Source: Streptococcus sanguinis
GTDB taxonomy: Bacteria; Bacillota; Bacilli; Lactobacillales; Streptococcaceae
Assembly: GCF_003943735.1 (NCBI RefSeq)
Contig: NZ_RJMV01000001.1
Span: 231,552-295,551 of the forward strand
Direction of reading: 5' to 3'
DNA length: 64,000 nt
The notes under the pieces were generated by a model. It was not told the DNA's origin and ran no database searches. It saw only the letters and a program-made list of their open reading frames with translations. How positions within the stretch are numbered: the first letter of the stretch is position 1; the number at the start of each line of letters is the position of its first letter. This document shows positions 45,429-54,620 of this stretch, in pieces. Position numbers and translations under genes: made by a program.

Positions 45429-47265
45429 AGTCGACCCCCCATTTCTCTCTGACATAGGTCAAAATCAGTCCGGTCGCTACTGCATTTCGAGGTCCCACCA
45501 AGCCACGCACATTGCCTCGACCAGCTACAATGGCATGCTGAGAGAGGGCTTCGGTCACTAGCTGAGGTATTTCAAAGTCCAAAGCTGATCCACCTACGAT
45601 GACAACGAAAGGAATGTCTCGAATATTCTGAGTAGGGCTGACACGCTTGAGAGCCCGAACCGCATTGATAACAAAGACTCTTTCCTTGGCTGACTGCCGA
45701 ACGAGTTTGATTTTCTCGATAGAGTAGTCTCCGTCATCAATAGGAACAAATTCATCATTTTCCTTGACGATGACGACCCTGGCAAACAAATCTCCAGACA
45801 GAGGTTTGTCAAAAAATTGAACAGTGCCGTCTTCATGCCGGATATGGAAAAGACTTTCTACCTTAGCCAGAGGATATCGTTTGATGTCCTCTGCCAGATG
45901 ATGATTTTCCAGTCCCAACTCCGAGTTGATCAGCATGGTTACCATATCACCGGCACCGGCTAGATGGACAGCCAAGATTTGACCCCTGCTATCAATAATG
46001 GAAGCATCTGTCGAGCCTGCTCCCAAGTCCAAAATAGCCAAGGGGCGATCCGTCCCTGGTGTAGTCAGGGCCCCGAGGATAGCTGATTCAGCTTCTGCTC
46101 CACCGATTTCTACAGTGATACCCAGCTCACGTTCGACTTCTTGGGCAATGATGGACATTTGCAGCTTGTCGGAATTTACCATAGAGGCGATACCGACAGC
46201 CTGCTCCATAGAAAATTCTCCTGCCACACCTCCGCGCACAGAAATCGGAGCAAAAGTATTGACGGCCAGTAAGTCACGGATATAAATGTCGGAAGGCTCT
46301 TTCTCGGTCAGGTCAGCCATGGTTTGGCGCACCTTCTCCAGCATGCCTCCAACATTGGTTCCCGCTTCTCCAACAACATTGCTAATCTCACCAGCATAGA
46401 CGATTTTCTCCATAATCTCATCGGCACCCTTGGAAATATCCACCTTTAAGGTATGCTCCTTGCCGATAATTTGGATACTGCCTGCTGGAATCGTCCTAGC
46501 CTGAACATCACCTGCTGGTGTCTTAATTACGACAGCCGAGCGGTTGCCAATGAGGGCACGGGCAATGGGAACGATGCTTTTCGTCTCTTCTGCGCTCAAG
46601 CCGAAGACCGTCGCAATGCCATAGGGATTGGATAATTGGGAAATCACCTTTCCTTGCTCTACCACTTCAACAGCAGCTTGCATTCCCAAAGGAACCTTGT
46701 CGATAAAGAGAATCTCATCCACGATTGGAATCTTCTGGCTAATGCGGTTGTTGACCAGGACCCCATCATCCGCCTGCAGAATGGCAGCAGTAATCTGATA
46801 GCCCTTGGCTAGATAGGCATTGATCAGCTGGGCAACCAAGTCAAAATCAATGACCTTCGGCACTACTACGATGTATTTCCCATCAATCGGATGATGAACC
46901 AAGTCGAGAATATCCACTGTCAGTCCAATCCCCAATCCCAGACCGCCAGGAGTACGGGGATTATGACCTATCATGGTAGACTCAGTAATGACCGTCTCTG
47001 TGATAGTTTCCATGGCAACATCGCCGATAACAGGCGTCGCTTCATTGATCCGAATCAAATCAACTTGCCCCAACTCAAGCGGTGTTTGCTCCATCAATTT
47101 TCTCAAAGATTGATAAATCCCGTGGACATTTTCCTTGGTCCCCTTGATGCCTGTTGTATCCGCAATGGCTGAGGCAAGAAAGTGAATGCTTCCATCATCT
47201 TGCACTTCAGCTAAAGCAGACTCGGTCGAAGAATTTCCTATGTCTACTCCAATGATTCGTTTCAC
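45409..47265 (-). CDS. pduG: Diol dehydratase reactivase ATPase large subunit (GTG start)
   Basis: 618 residues; start GTG 47265 after GGAGGTGAAAAT. Actin-like ATPase fold: RIIGVDIGNSSTESALAEV at the N-terminus, RPLAILDLGAGSTDASIID centrally and VIVGGSALDFEIP near the C-terminus. Length and motifs fit DdrA/PduG. It reactivates inactivated diol dehydratase at the expense of ATP together with PduH. Confidence 0.93.
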   Translation of the reverse strand: MKRIIGVDIGNSSTESALAEVQDDGSIHFLASAIADTTGIKGTKENVHGIYQSLRKLMEQTPLELGQVDLIRINEATPVIGDVAMETITETVITESTMIGHNPRTPGGLGLGIGLTVDILDLVHHPIDGKYIVVVPKVIDFDLVAQLINAYLAKGYQITAAILQADDGVLVNNRISQKIPIVDEILFIDKVPLGMQAAVEVVEQGKVISQLSNPYGIATVFGLSAEETKSIVPIARALIGNRSAVVIKTPAGDVQARTIPAGSIQIIGKEHTLKVDISKGADEIMEKIVYAGEISNVVGEAGTNVGGMLEKVRQTMADLTEKEPSDIYIRDLLAVNTFAPISVRGGVAGEFSMEQAVGIASMVNSDKLQMSIIAQEVERELGITVEIGGAEAESAILGALTTPGTDRPLAILDLGAGSTDASIIDSRGQILAVHLAGAGDMVTMLINSELGLENHHLAEDIKRYPLAKVESLFHIRHEDGTVQFFDKPLSGDLFARVVIVKENDEFVPIDDGDYSIEKIKLVRQSAKERVFVINAVRALKRVSPTQNIRDIPFVVIVGGSALDFEIPQLVTEALSQHAIVAGRGNVRGLVGPRNAVATGLILTYVREKWGVDYGISLY

Positions 47266-47363
47266 ATTTTCACCTCCACCAAGATTAGGCTATTTGAGCA
47301 GCATTTATAAAAGCAGTGACAACAATCTTTTTTCAAACCCAAAATAGCCTTGATAAAACCGGA

Positions 47364-47879
47364 TTAGTTGTCGCCTTTCAACTTCTTGCGGCGCTCATAA
47401 TTTTCAGCAGCTTCTCTGACAAAGCCCGCACAGATAACAGCTCCATATTGGTTTTCCAATTCATTGGCAATGTCCAATAATTCCTGTTTGGAAGACCGGT
47501 ACGGGCGCAGGGCATTGTAGATTTCCAGTACACGCGCATCCGGAACCTTGGTCAGTTCCGCAGCCCGAGAAAAGTTATACTGGATTGCTTCGCGGCCGGC
47601 ATTCTTAGCAATTTCACCTTGCTTGATCAAAATCTCCGGCTTAATCCGCAAATCCTCTGCTTTTACATAGCCAGACAAGATATTTTCCAGTGTAATATCT
47701 TCGAATTTCTTATCCTGACCAACCTTTATCCAGTCTGGGTGTTTTTTAGAAATAGGATAATCAGCCGCTGTCGCTTCATCAGAACTGACAGGACGACTGG
47801 TTGCTCCTTGACTAGCTGAGCCGCTATCGCTTAGCTCGGCTAATATTTGTTTTACTAATGTTTCTACTGATTCACTCAT
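47364..47879 (-). CDS. pduE: Propanediol dehydratase small subunit
   Basis: 171 residues. The N-terminal helix MSESVETLVKQILAELSDSG is amphipathic and followed by a Ser/Ala/Thr-rich linker, the form of a shell-targeting peptide. The body (DYPISKKHPDWIKVGQDKKF, ITLENILSGYVKAEDLRI, NFSRAAELTKVPDARVLEIY) is PduE. Its length is nearer to diol than to glycerol dehydratase small subunits. Confidence 0.92.
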   Translation of the reverse strand: MSESVETLVKQILAELSDSGSASQGATSRPVSSDEATAADYPISKKHPDWIKVGQDKKFEDITLENILSGYVKAEDLRIKPEILIKQGEIAKNAGREAIQYNFSRAAELTKVPDARVLEIYNALRPYRSSKQELLDIANELENQYGAVICAGFVREAAENYERRKKLKGDN

Positions 47880-47909
47880 TCTGATTTCTCCTTGTAGACA
47901 TCATATGCA

Positions 47910-48578
47910 TCAAATCACCTGACATTCATCAGCTGGTTTTCCTCTTTTAACCAGTTTCGTTTCCTTGATATGCAGCAAGGCTGAGTAGGCCTGGTACTTA
48001 GGACGAGCCATTTGGTCGTTAAGGGTTGGCACCGGATTTGGTGTTTCACCCTTAGCATACTTAGCAGCATTTTTACCAATCAAACGATAGGTTTCAGGAG
48101 TTAACAAAGGTGCCTGCGGGAAAAGTTCCAGATTACTGAGCGGTGGCAAATCACGTTGGTGAATAACCGTTGTTCCCTTAGACTGAACACCGATAGAAAT
48201 GCCAGAACCAGACAAGTGGTCTCCTTCTACCGCTACAAAAGCAACGTCAGAAGAACGATAGACCTTGACAATACGAGCCTTGAGCCCTTCTTCTTCAATA
48301 CCAGCCACCAGCTGACGCAACACTTCCGTATGAGGAATGTCCACCATCGTCTTCACCTGCTGTTCTCCAAAGGCAGGTCCAACTGCAATAACGACTTCAT
48401 CCGTTGACTGGCTAGGCTTAGCCACACCAACTGTACGGATGACAGCTTTTTCATTGGACACAGGCTTTGTGACAGGCTTTTCGCTTGTTGCAGCAGCTGT
48501 TTCGTTGGTATTGGCGCTCATCTCTTTCATCACTTCTGCAATAATGGAGCGCAGTAAAGTTTCATTTATCTCTGTCAT
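47910..48578 (-). CDS. pduD: Propanediol dehydratase medium subunit
   Basis: 222 residues. N-terminal [20 protein letters not shown] is a typical PduD encapsulation helix, then a Thr/Ala/Glu/Lys linker, then the cobalamin-contacting core ([58 protein letters not shown]). Together with PduC and PduE it forms the adenosylcobalamin-dependent enzyme that converts 1,2-propanediol to propionaldehyde. Confidence 0.94.
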   Translation of the reverse strand: MTEINETLLRSIIAEVMKEMSANTNETAAATSEKPVTKPVSNEKAVIRTVGVAKPSQSTDEVVIAVGPAFGEQQVKTMVDIPHTEVLRQLVAGIEEEGLKARIVKVYRSSDVAFVAVEGDHLSGSGISIGVQSKGTTVIHQRDLPPLSNLELFPQAPLLTPETYRLIGKNAAKYAKGETPNPVPTLNDQMARPKYQAYSALLHIKETKLVKRGKPADECQVI

Positions 48579-48589
48579 CTTAGCTCCTC

Positions 48590-50251
48590 CTATACATCAC
48601 GCGGGTCAATCGCTTTAGGAATGTCTTTGACTTTTTCCCATTCTTCGCCGACCAGACGATGGCCTGTACCGACACCAACATAGTCATTCGGTGAATTCAC
48701 CGCTGAAATAACATTCCAATCCCGATCAAAGATAGCAGATGTTTGCAGGAAATCCCCTGCTACACGTTGCTTGAACAAATTGAGCAACTCATTGGCAACT
48801 TCTGGGAAGCCATTATTAGCCAAGGCTTTGATCAAATCAGCCCCTTGAACGCCGCGTTCCAGAATACCTTGAGCAGCCTTGATGTCTTCAACCTTATCCC
48901 GCTCTGGCATATCTTTAGAGCCATGAGCATAGGTCGCTGCTTCGACTTCTTCGTCGGTAATCGGCGGCAGGCCCAAGCCTTTGAAAAGAGCTTGCATAAC
49001 GCGTGCTGCCTTGTTCCGAACCTTGACAACTTCCTCTTCACGTACAGGACGAAGACCACCGTCTACCCGCAGGTCACGTTGCAGGACATTGTAGTCGTCA
49101 AAGTCTTCCGCATCCCAGTTAGAGCCGGCAAACATATTGTCATAGTTTGGTGTAGCAGAGTAGCCAGAGTTGATAAAGTCTGTACCTGGCGCAAACTGCA
49201 TCAAAGTCCGAACAGAGCGACGTAAGTCTGAGTGAGTAAAGGTTTGGTCATTTGATGAAGCACATTCCAAATCCAGCATGCTGGCAATCAAGTTTTCAGC
49301 AACGACTGCTCGAATACCACTCGGAACAGCTGCTGGAATACCGATACAGCTTACTGATCCATTCTGAGTTCCTTGAACCCCAGCTGCTTTTGTTACATAG
49401 AGACAGCGAGCTTCCAGATAGAGCATGGACTTGCCTTCGGCTTGTCCCATCTGCACTTCAGACCCTGTACCGGAAGTGAAGCGCATCTTGAGTCCACGAG
49501 AGGCATAGGCTGAAGCCAGAAAGGCCTTGGACCAAGGTGTATCATCTCCATCGGTGAAAACATCTTCTGTACCATAAACAGAGATGGTCTCAGCATAGGC
49601 TGTAAAGCCACGCATCCCAAATTCTAGTTCTGTTGCTTCTTCCAAGGAACACTGAGTCAGCACCCCAGGACGGCCTACTTGTGAGCCAATCATCAGAGAC
49701 AGGGCATTGAAAGGAGCATAACGCACTACGGCAACCGTTGTTTCTTGCTCTGCAAAACCACGCAGAGCTCCTTCAGCTGCATCTGCTGCAATCTGCACTG
49801 GATTATCATTGACATTAGTGACGTGGGCTTGAGTAGCTGTTTGCTTACGGGTCCGCATCTTTTGCAGACACATCATGATTTCCACGACATTCATCTGATT
49901 GACTACTTCAATGATTTTAGCTGGAGTCATGGCCTTGGTCAGCTTGATGATTTCTGTACGAGGTACACTCGGTGTCAATATTTTATTGGCAATCTCTCGT
50001 GAGTCCATCTGAATAACTTCTTCAGCCCGGCTCAAGTCAATCCCGTAGTTGGCAATGAACTGGTCAATCAGGTCAAATTCTTCTTTTGGTTTGCCGTCTA
50101 ACTCAACCACTTTCCCATTTTGAATCTTGATACTGGGTTTAGGATCATTGGGGCTTTCCATAGCCACTAAACCTTCTTCAACCCATTCTTTTACAAATCC
50201 ATCTTGGTTGATAGGGCGTTCGCTTAATACTTCAAAACGTTTGGATCTCAT
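48590..50251 (-). CDS. pduC: Propanediol dehydratase large subunit
   Basis: 553 residues, full length. Motifs include [24 protein letters not shown]-like [24 protein letters not shown]-like [20 protein letters not shown] and [20 protein letters not shown]. It forms the TIM-barrel with the diol and potassium sites. Glycerol can also be a substrate for this family, giving 3-hydroxypropionaldehyde. First enzyme gene after pduB. Confidence 0.95.
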   Translation of the reverse strand: MRSKRFEVLSERPINQDGFVKEWVEEGLVAMESPNDPKPSIKIQNGKVVELDGKPKEEFDLIDQFIANYGIDLSRAEEVIQMDSREIANKILTPSVPRTEIIKLTKAMTPAKIIEVVNQMNVVEIMMCLQKMRTRKQTATQAHVTNVNDNPVQIAADAAEGALRGFAEQETTVAVVRYAPFNALSLMIGSQVGRPGVLTQCSLEEATELEFGMRGFTAYAETISVYGTEDVFTDGDDTPWSKAFLASAYASRGLKMRFTSGTGSEVQMGQAEGKSMLYLEARCLYVTKAAGVQGTQNGSVSCIGIPAAVPSGIRAVVAENLIASMLDLECASSNDQTFTHSDLRRSVRTLMQFAPGTDFINSGYSATPNYDNMFAGSNWDAEDFDDYNVLQRDLRVDGGLRPVREEEVVKVRNKAARVMQALFKGLGLPPITDEEVEAATYAHGSKDMPERDKVEDIKAAQGILERGVQGADLIKALANNGFPEVANELLNLFKQRVAGDFLQTSAIFDRDWNVISAVNSPNDYVGVGTGHRLVGEEWEKVKDIPKAIDPRDV

Positions 50252-50272
50252 ACCGTTTCCTCCCTCTCACTC

Positions 50273-50977
50273 TTAAATGTAAGATGGCTGTGAGTTGGTT
50301 GGCTCGTCACCCATACTGCCTAAAAGTGCCAGTCCAACTTCACGCGCTGAGATAACTGATTGTCTAACTGCTCCAGAATCCCCACTGATAAAGAGGATAG
50401 CTTCGTTTGAGTGGCTGGTACCACCATTTCCTGGAGAAGCATAGCCGACAACAGTAACATTAGCAGCCTTAACAGCTGTATCCGCCATAACAACACCAAT
50501 AGCTGCAGGTGCTCCGACAATCAAGCCAAAGGCACGACCGTATTCAGCACCAAAGGCAGTCTGACAAGCATAGCTAGCACGCGCAGTATACTGGAGTTCA
50601 ATATGCCCTGCATCATTAGCATAAACATCACCGAAGGTTCGATCCACTTCCTTCAAGGTTACTTCCACAGCTCGTCTGACATCTGATACATCCTCACCAC
50701 CGAAGATAATCAAACTTCCGTGCCCAGCACCACCCTTAGTATCACGAGGCAGTTCGATTTTAACAATTTCTGTATTGGTTGCTTTGACCGCTTCATCTGC
50801 GGCCATAATATGAGGACCCGCACCGGTACGAGCACCGACTACACCAATTGAGCGATAGCTCTTTTCTAGCTTCATAGCATCCAGCACCTGCTGATCCACA
50901 TTGGCAATGACAAGTCCAATTGTATCGCCTATCGGATTAATACCGACAAATTCTGTAATATTGCATTTGTTTTCCAT
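50273..50977 (-). CDS. pduB: Microcompartment shell protein PduB (short, tandem BMC domains)
   Basis: 234 residues with AAGGAGCT before ATG 50977. Two permuted BMC domains: first IGDTIGLVIANVDQQVLDAM ... GARTGAGPHIMAADEAVKAT, second YGRAFGLIVGAPAAIGVVMA ... GGTSHSNEAILFISGDSGAV. It forms trimers with a gated pore. The length corresponds to the short PduB' form of Salmonella, lacking the N-terminal extension that there ties core to shell. It heads the pdu group behind a cre site. Confidence 0.92.
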   Translation of the reverse strand: MENKCNITEFVGINPIGDTIGLVIANVDQQVLDAMKLEKSYRSIGVVGARTGAGPHIMAADEAVKATNTEIVKIELPRDTKGGAGHGSLIIFGGEDVSDVRRAVEVTLKEVDRTFGDVYANDAGHIELQYTARASYACQTAFGAEYGRAFGLIVGAPAAIGVVMADTAVKAANVTVVGYASPGNGGTSHSNEAILFISGDSGAVRQSVISAREVGLALLGSMGDEPTNSQPSYI

Positions 50978-51005
50978 AAGACAGCTCCTTTCGCTGACAT
51001 ATATT

Positions 51006-51020
51006 TTGAAGCGCTTACAA
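51006..51020 (-). promoter_or_regulatory. cre site upstream of pduB
   Basis: TTGTAAGCGCTTCAA on the minus strand fits the CcpA consensus WTGNAANCGNWNNCW at every position, 29-43 bp before the pduB start. CcpA repression in glucose is expected. Confidence 0.8.
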
Positions 51021-51278
51021 TTTTAGGGAATAGGGAAATCAGATAAGAGGAGCACCATAACTATACACCTCTTTCTGATTCCTTTTTTTAACTTTTTTTG
51101 GGTCAAAAGAATAGATTATTCTAAGGTTTTCTGTTAAAATGAGTATGGTTGTTTTTTAAAAAGGAAGATTTTTCCGCGTTCTCCAAAAAAGCCTAACCAA
51201 CTTTTTTAGGAATGCCAAGCTAAGCCTACAAGAAATATACTTGACAGGCCTTTCCCTTCAGAAATAACAATCGCAGAG

Positions 51279-51334
51279 ACAGATAACAGATGATAAACTT
51301 TTCGCAGGGTTGCTCATCTTTTATCTGTTTTTTT
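51279..51334 (+). terminator. Orphan plus-strand intrinsic terminator
   Basis: ACAGATAACAGATGA, 20-base loop, TCATCTTTTATCTGT, then seven T on the plus strand; 14 pairs with one mismatch. No plus-strand gene precedes it for several kb. A TTGACA lies at 51241-51246 on the same strand. Confidence 0.75.
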
Positions 51335-51349
51335 ATTTTCCATTATTAC

Positions 51350-51386
51350 AGAATGGCAGGACAGCAGGCCGCTGTCCTGCCATTCT
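51350..51386. repeat. Perfect 16-bp inverted repeat after eutQ
   Basis: AGAATGGCAGGACAGC, loop AGGCC, GCTGTCCTGCCATTCT; no U-tract on either side, 32 bp past the eutQ stop. Confidence 0.8.
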
Positions 51387-51417
51387 AGTAAATCTGATAG
51401 TTGAATCTTCCGACAAA

Positions 51418-51867
51418 CTAGCCTTGCCAGTCAGCCGGATAGGTGACATAGATAAAGCGGGCCTTATCTCTGACAGAGAACTGAATGTCGCTGCCTTTAG
51501 GGATAAAGAGTACTTCGCCAGGGCCAGCTGTCATGACTTCGTCACCAACGATAATATCAAGACGCCCTTCAATAACATAGTCCACTTCATCATAGTCCAG
51601 ATGCCAAGGGAAAGTTGTCTTTTCCATGGTCATCAGACCTAAGCCCAATCTTGGGCTTTCGTCTAAGGTCAGCAAGTCTCGTGTATAAACTTGATGGCTC
51701 GAATCACCTGTATCCAAGCGATCTTCTGGACGAACATCCAGACCAGGCAGGGCGATAGAAGCTACGCCTGCCTTGCTGACTTTTTTCCCACCATCTTTAG
51801 TGGCTAATTCTTCCAATAAAATCTTACGAACCAATGTTTCTAGGTCAGAACGATTAATATCTGCCAT
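51418..51867 (-). CDS. eutQ: EutQ-type cupin protein
   Basis: 149 residues. An amphipathic N-terminal helix (NRSDLETLVRKILLEELATK), a linker, then a cupin barrel: MTMEKTTFPWHLDYDEVDYV, EGRLDIIVGDEVMTAGPGEV and LFIPKGSDIQFSV. Matches EutQ; Salmonella EutQ has acetate kinase activity and supports shell assembly. It is the last eut gene before the structured gap. Confidence 0.9.
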   Translation of the reverse strand: MADINRSDLETLVRKILLEELATKDGGKKVSKAGVASIALPGLDVRPEDRLDTGDSSHQVYTRDLLTLDESPRLGLGLMTMEKTTFPWHLDYDEVDYVIEGRLDIIVGDEVMTAGPGEVLFIPKGSDIQFSVRDKARFIYVTYPADWQG

Positions 51868-51884
51868 ACTTCATACCTCCAAGT

Positions 51885-52979
51885 CTAAGCTTCCTTCTTC
51901 GTTAAGAAGAAAGCCAGTAATACCGCTGTGATACCGCCGACAAATTTACCAATCATCATCGGCACAATCATTTCCGGTTTTTGACCAGCTGTGAAGCCTA
52001 GGTGATCTCCGATAACAAAGGAAGCAGATACGGCAAAGGCTACGTTGATAATCTTACCGCGTTTGTCCATATCCTTCATCATCTGGAACATGGCAATGTT
52101 ATTAGCCAGAGAAGCTACCAAACCAGCTGCACCAACTTCGTTCATTCCTAGGGATTTTCCGATAGCAGAAAGCGGTTTGTTGGCTACCTTGGTAAAGACA
52201 GCTACCAGACCAAAGGCTCCAGCCAAGGTTACGGCAATCGTTCCAACAACTTCAAAGGCTTCCTTCAGTGTTTCAGCACCTTTTGGATAGAGACTGATGA
52301 GCCATTCATTTCCAGTCAGAAGCTGCGCTGCACCAAAAGCCAAACCAAGCGTTGCCAAGATAACAATAATCTGACCAAACACTTCAAAACCTTTGATCAT
52401 AGCATTAGGTGCCAAAAGCAATCCTACGAAAATCAGAGCTGATACAATGATAATCGGAATAAGATTGACAATCAAGGTTCCAAAAGGCAGACCTGGTACG
52501 AAAAATCCTCCGAGAAGACAGCCAATCGGAACAGTTACCAAACCGTATAAGATTCCGCGAGCCAAAAACGGACGATCATCTTTTTCGATAATACCCAAGG
52601 CAACTGGAATCGTAAAGACGATGGTTGGTCCCATCATAGAGCCCAGCACAAAGGCAGCAAAATTTCCTACTGCTGGATCCTGAGCCAGACTGAGAGCCAG
52701 AGGAGCTCCTCCCATATCATTGGCAATGAAGGTTGTCGCAAAGATAGACGGGTCAGCGCCCACCAAGCCATACAAAGGCACGACAATTGGTTTCAAGACA
52801 TCCGCCAAGAGGGGAGCGATTACCATAATCCCAGCCATAGACAGAGCCAAAGCTCCCATAGCCATGATTCCTTCTTCAAATTTTTCACTTAGTCCTAGTT
52901 TGCCACCGATACATTTATCCACTGCACCGATCAGCATGAATAGAACCATGATATAAATGATAATTTCATTGATACTCAT
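51885..52979 (-). CDS. eutH: Ethanolamine transporter EutH
   Basis: 364 residues, about ten to eleven membrane helices. MSINEIIIYIMVLFMLIGAV, DKCIGGKLGLSEKFEEGIMA, ATTFIANDMGGAPLALSLAQ and FVIGDHLGFTAGQKP identify EutH, the inner-membrane protein that assists ethanolamine uptake at low pH or low concentration. Followed by eutQ with 17 bp spacing. Confidence 0.95.
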   Translation of the reverse strand: MSINEIIIYIMVLFMLIGAVDKCIGGKLGLSEKFEEGIMAMGALALSMAGIMVIAPLLADVLKPIVVPLYGLVGADPSIFATTFIANDMGGAPLALSLAQDPAVGNFAAFVLGSMMGPTIVFTIPVALGIIEKDDRPFLARGILYGLVTVPIGCLLGGFFVPGLPFGTLIVNLIPIIIVSALIFVGLLLAPNAMIKGFEVFGQIIVILATLGLAFGAAQLLTGNEWLISLYPKGAETLKEAFEVVGTIAVTLAGAFGLVAVFTKVANKPLSAIGKSLGMNEVGAAGLVASLANNIAMFQMMKDMDKRGKIINVAFAVSASFVIGDHLGFTAGQKPEMIVPMMIGKFVGGITAVLLAFFLTKKEA

Positions 52980-52995
52980 AACATTACCTTAGTTT

Positions 52996-53277
52996 CTAAT
53001 ATTCTTCATCACTGTGATAGTCAACCTTGTCAATGATAGCCACAACAACCATATCCACAGGTATATTTACCTTATTCAGGCTCATACGGGCAGAACTGCC
53101 AGTGGTTACCATTACTTGGTCTCCTTCGCCTGCACCGATGCAGTCGGCCACAATAAGCAGAGCTGGGTCACTTTGATGTTCATTTAGCTGCCGTTCGACC
53201 ACTAAAAATTTCAAACCATTTAAATTTTCGTCTTTTCTAGTCGCCCAAAGGCTTCCTTTTACTTTACCAACAAACAT
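52996..53277 (-). CDS. eutN: Microcompartment vertex protein EutN/CcmL family
   Basis: 93 residues: MFVGKVKGSLWATRKDENLN, LLIVADCIGAGEGDQVMVTT and GSSARMSLNKVNIPVDMVVV are the EutN/CcmL pentamer signature. It caps the vertices of the polyhedral shell. Only one vertex gene is visible in the locus, so both pathways would use it. Confidence 0.94.
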   Translation of the reverse strand: MFVGKVKGSLWATRKDENLNGLKFLVVERQLNEHQSDPALLIVADCIGAGEGDQVMVTTGSSARMSLNKVNIPVDMVVVAIIDKVDYHSDEEY

Positions 53278-53291
53278 CTTTACCCACTCCT

Positions 53292-53939
53292 TTATTCTAT
53301 GATTTCTATTTTTTGACGTTTTAGATAATCTCTCGCCAAGGCTGTCACAATCATTCCTTTTTCTATTTTAAAGCTTCCGCTTTCAGGTAAGCCCATCTCT
53401 CTCAGCCTCTTCTCTGTCAGCAAAACTGGCTTGCCTGGCGCCTTAGTCTTCTGGCTGACTTCTTCTGCCACCGCCCGTTTCACTTCCGGGCGAGGCTCTT
53501 CAGCCTGATCGCTTTCTAGGAGTGCTAAGAGTTGGCCTTCTTTATAAAATTGCAGACCGTAGCGAATAAGCTTTTCTCGCTGTCCCTGCAGTTCCTGATA
53601 CAAGTACACTTTAGAAGATTGCTTGTACTGTTGAATAGCAAAGGCGTTGTCTGATACGAGGACTTTTTTGCCTTTCAAAAGACTCTTTAAAATGACTGCT
53701 TCCTCCACCGCTAAAGGGCAAAGGGATGAGAGTCTTAGAAAAGCATCAAAACCAAGTGACTCAACAACAACAATCTCTGCTGTGCAAGAATCTTTTACAA
53801 CTTGAAAGCCTTCCCCTTCTAATAAGTCAGGAATCTTATCGCCTCCAATGACGTATACTGAAGGTTTCTGAGGCTTTTTCTTCAACTTTTCCATCAGGCG
53901 GTCTGTAATCAAATCTACTAAATGATCTAGATTTTCCAT
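53292..53939 (-). CDS. Conserved ethanolamine-utilization protein (TIGR02536-like)
   Basis: 215 residues. An N-terminal amphipathic helix (LDHLVDLITDRLMEKLKKK) precedes a Rossmann-like domain (SVYVIGGDKIPDLLEGEGF; VLVSDNAFAIQQYK) and a C-terminal motif LTEKRLREMGLPESGSFKI then ALARDYLKRQKIEIIE. Position between pduL and eutN and the C-terminal motif match the uncharacterised protein found in Firmicute eut operons. Function unknown; the helix suggests residence in the compartment. Confidence 0.75.
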   Translation of the reverse strand: MENLDHLVDLITDRLMEKLKKKPQKPSVYVIGGDKIPDLLEGEGFQVVKDSCTAEIVVVESLGFDAFLRLSSLCPLAVEEAVILKSLLKGKKVLVSDNAFAIQQYKQSSKVYLYQELQGQREKLIRYGLQFYKEGQLLALLESDQAEEPRPEVKRAVAEEVSQKTKAPGKPVLLTEKRLREMGLPESGSFKIEKGMIVTALARDYLKRQKIEIIE

Positions 53940-53970
53940 TCTTTACCTACCTTTTATTTGCTCATACGAC

Positions 53971-54597
53971 TTATTTTTTAATAATCCGTCCGCGTGTTCC
54001 TTTTTTGAAACCACAGGCATTAGCTTCATCGTAGTCAATATGCATATAAGTCGCAAATTTAGGACTAACACGGATGACTACATCATCAAATATCAGCGGA
54101 CGAGCACCTTCTACTCTGACTTGTACAATCTCATGATTTTTTACATTCAGACGTTCAGCATCTTCCGGTGTCATATGAACATGACGCTTAGCTACAATCA
54201 GGCCCTTATCCAGACAAACTGCCTTGTCTCCATGAGCCAAAATGACGCCCGGTGTTCCTTCGATATCGCCGCTTTCGCGAATGGGAGCCTTGGTGCCCAG
54301 CTGCAAACAGTCGGTCAGAGAAACTTCTACCTGAGAATGTTTGCGAACAGGTCCCAGAATAACCACATTGTGAAAAGCGCCTTTTGGACCGACAACTGTC
54401 AGCCTTTCTTGACTAGCGAACTGGCCTGGCTGTGATAGGTCTTTTGCTTTTGTTAATTGATAGTTGGGACCAAACAAGGCTTCCAAATCTTCCTGACTCA
54501 AATGGACATGACGTCCGCTCGCTTCTACCTCAAATGACCCCTGCAATTCTTCCTGAACTTTATCAATTACTTTATTTACCAAATTTTCTAAAGTCAT
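53971..54597 (-). CDS. pduL: Phosphate acyltransferase PduL/EutD type
   Basis: 208 residues. N-terminal helix TLENLVNKVIDKVQEELQGS resembles an encapsulation peptide. Two zinc-binding HVH repeats mark the PTAC family: ASGRHVHLSQEDLEALFG and VAKRHVHMTPEDAERLNV, with LGPVRKHSQVEVSLTD between. Converts acetyl- or propionyl-CoA to acyl-phosphate, recycling CoA inside the shell. Confidence 0.94.
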   Translation of the reverse strand: MTLENLVNKVIDKVQEELQGSFEVEASGRHVHLSQEDLEALFGPNYQLTKAKDLSQPGQFASQERLTVVGPKGAFHNVVILGPVRKHSQVEVSLTDCLQLGTKAPIRESGDIEGTPGVILAHGDKAVCLDKGLIVAKRHVHMTPEDAERLNVKNHEIVQVRVEGARPLIFDDVVIRVSPKFATYMHIDYDEANACGFKKGTRGRIIKK

Positions 54598-54620
54598 TGC
54601 TGTTCTTCTTTCTCTTGTTA

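Larger units (their letters stand above)
50978..51417. other. 440-bp structured gap between pduB and eutQ
   Basis: Holds a cre site (51006-51020), a palindrome AGAATA-GAT-TATTCT (51108-51122), a plus-strand intrinsic terminator (51279-51334) and a perfect 16-bp hairpin (51350-51386). A short minus-strand hairpin with CTTTTTT (CCTAA/TTAGG, about 51185-51211) may attenuate readthrough from eutQ into pduB. I did not find a clear minus-strand promoter or the cobalamin riboswitch B12 box. Confidence 0.6.

Noticed and set aside
51000-51340. Cobalamin riboswitch or EutX-like ANTAR RNA in the pdu-eut gap
   Set aside because: No B12 box, no GGGAA/GGTG core and no pair of AnnGnn hairpins on either strand; only the terminator is supported.
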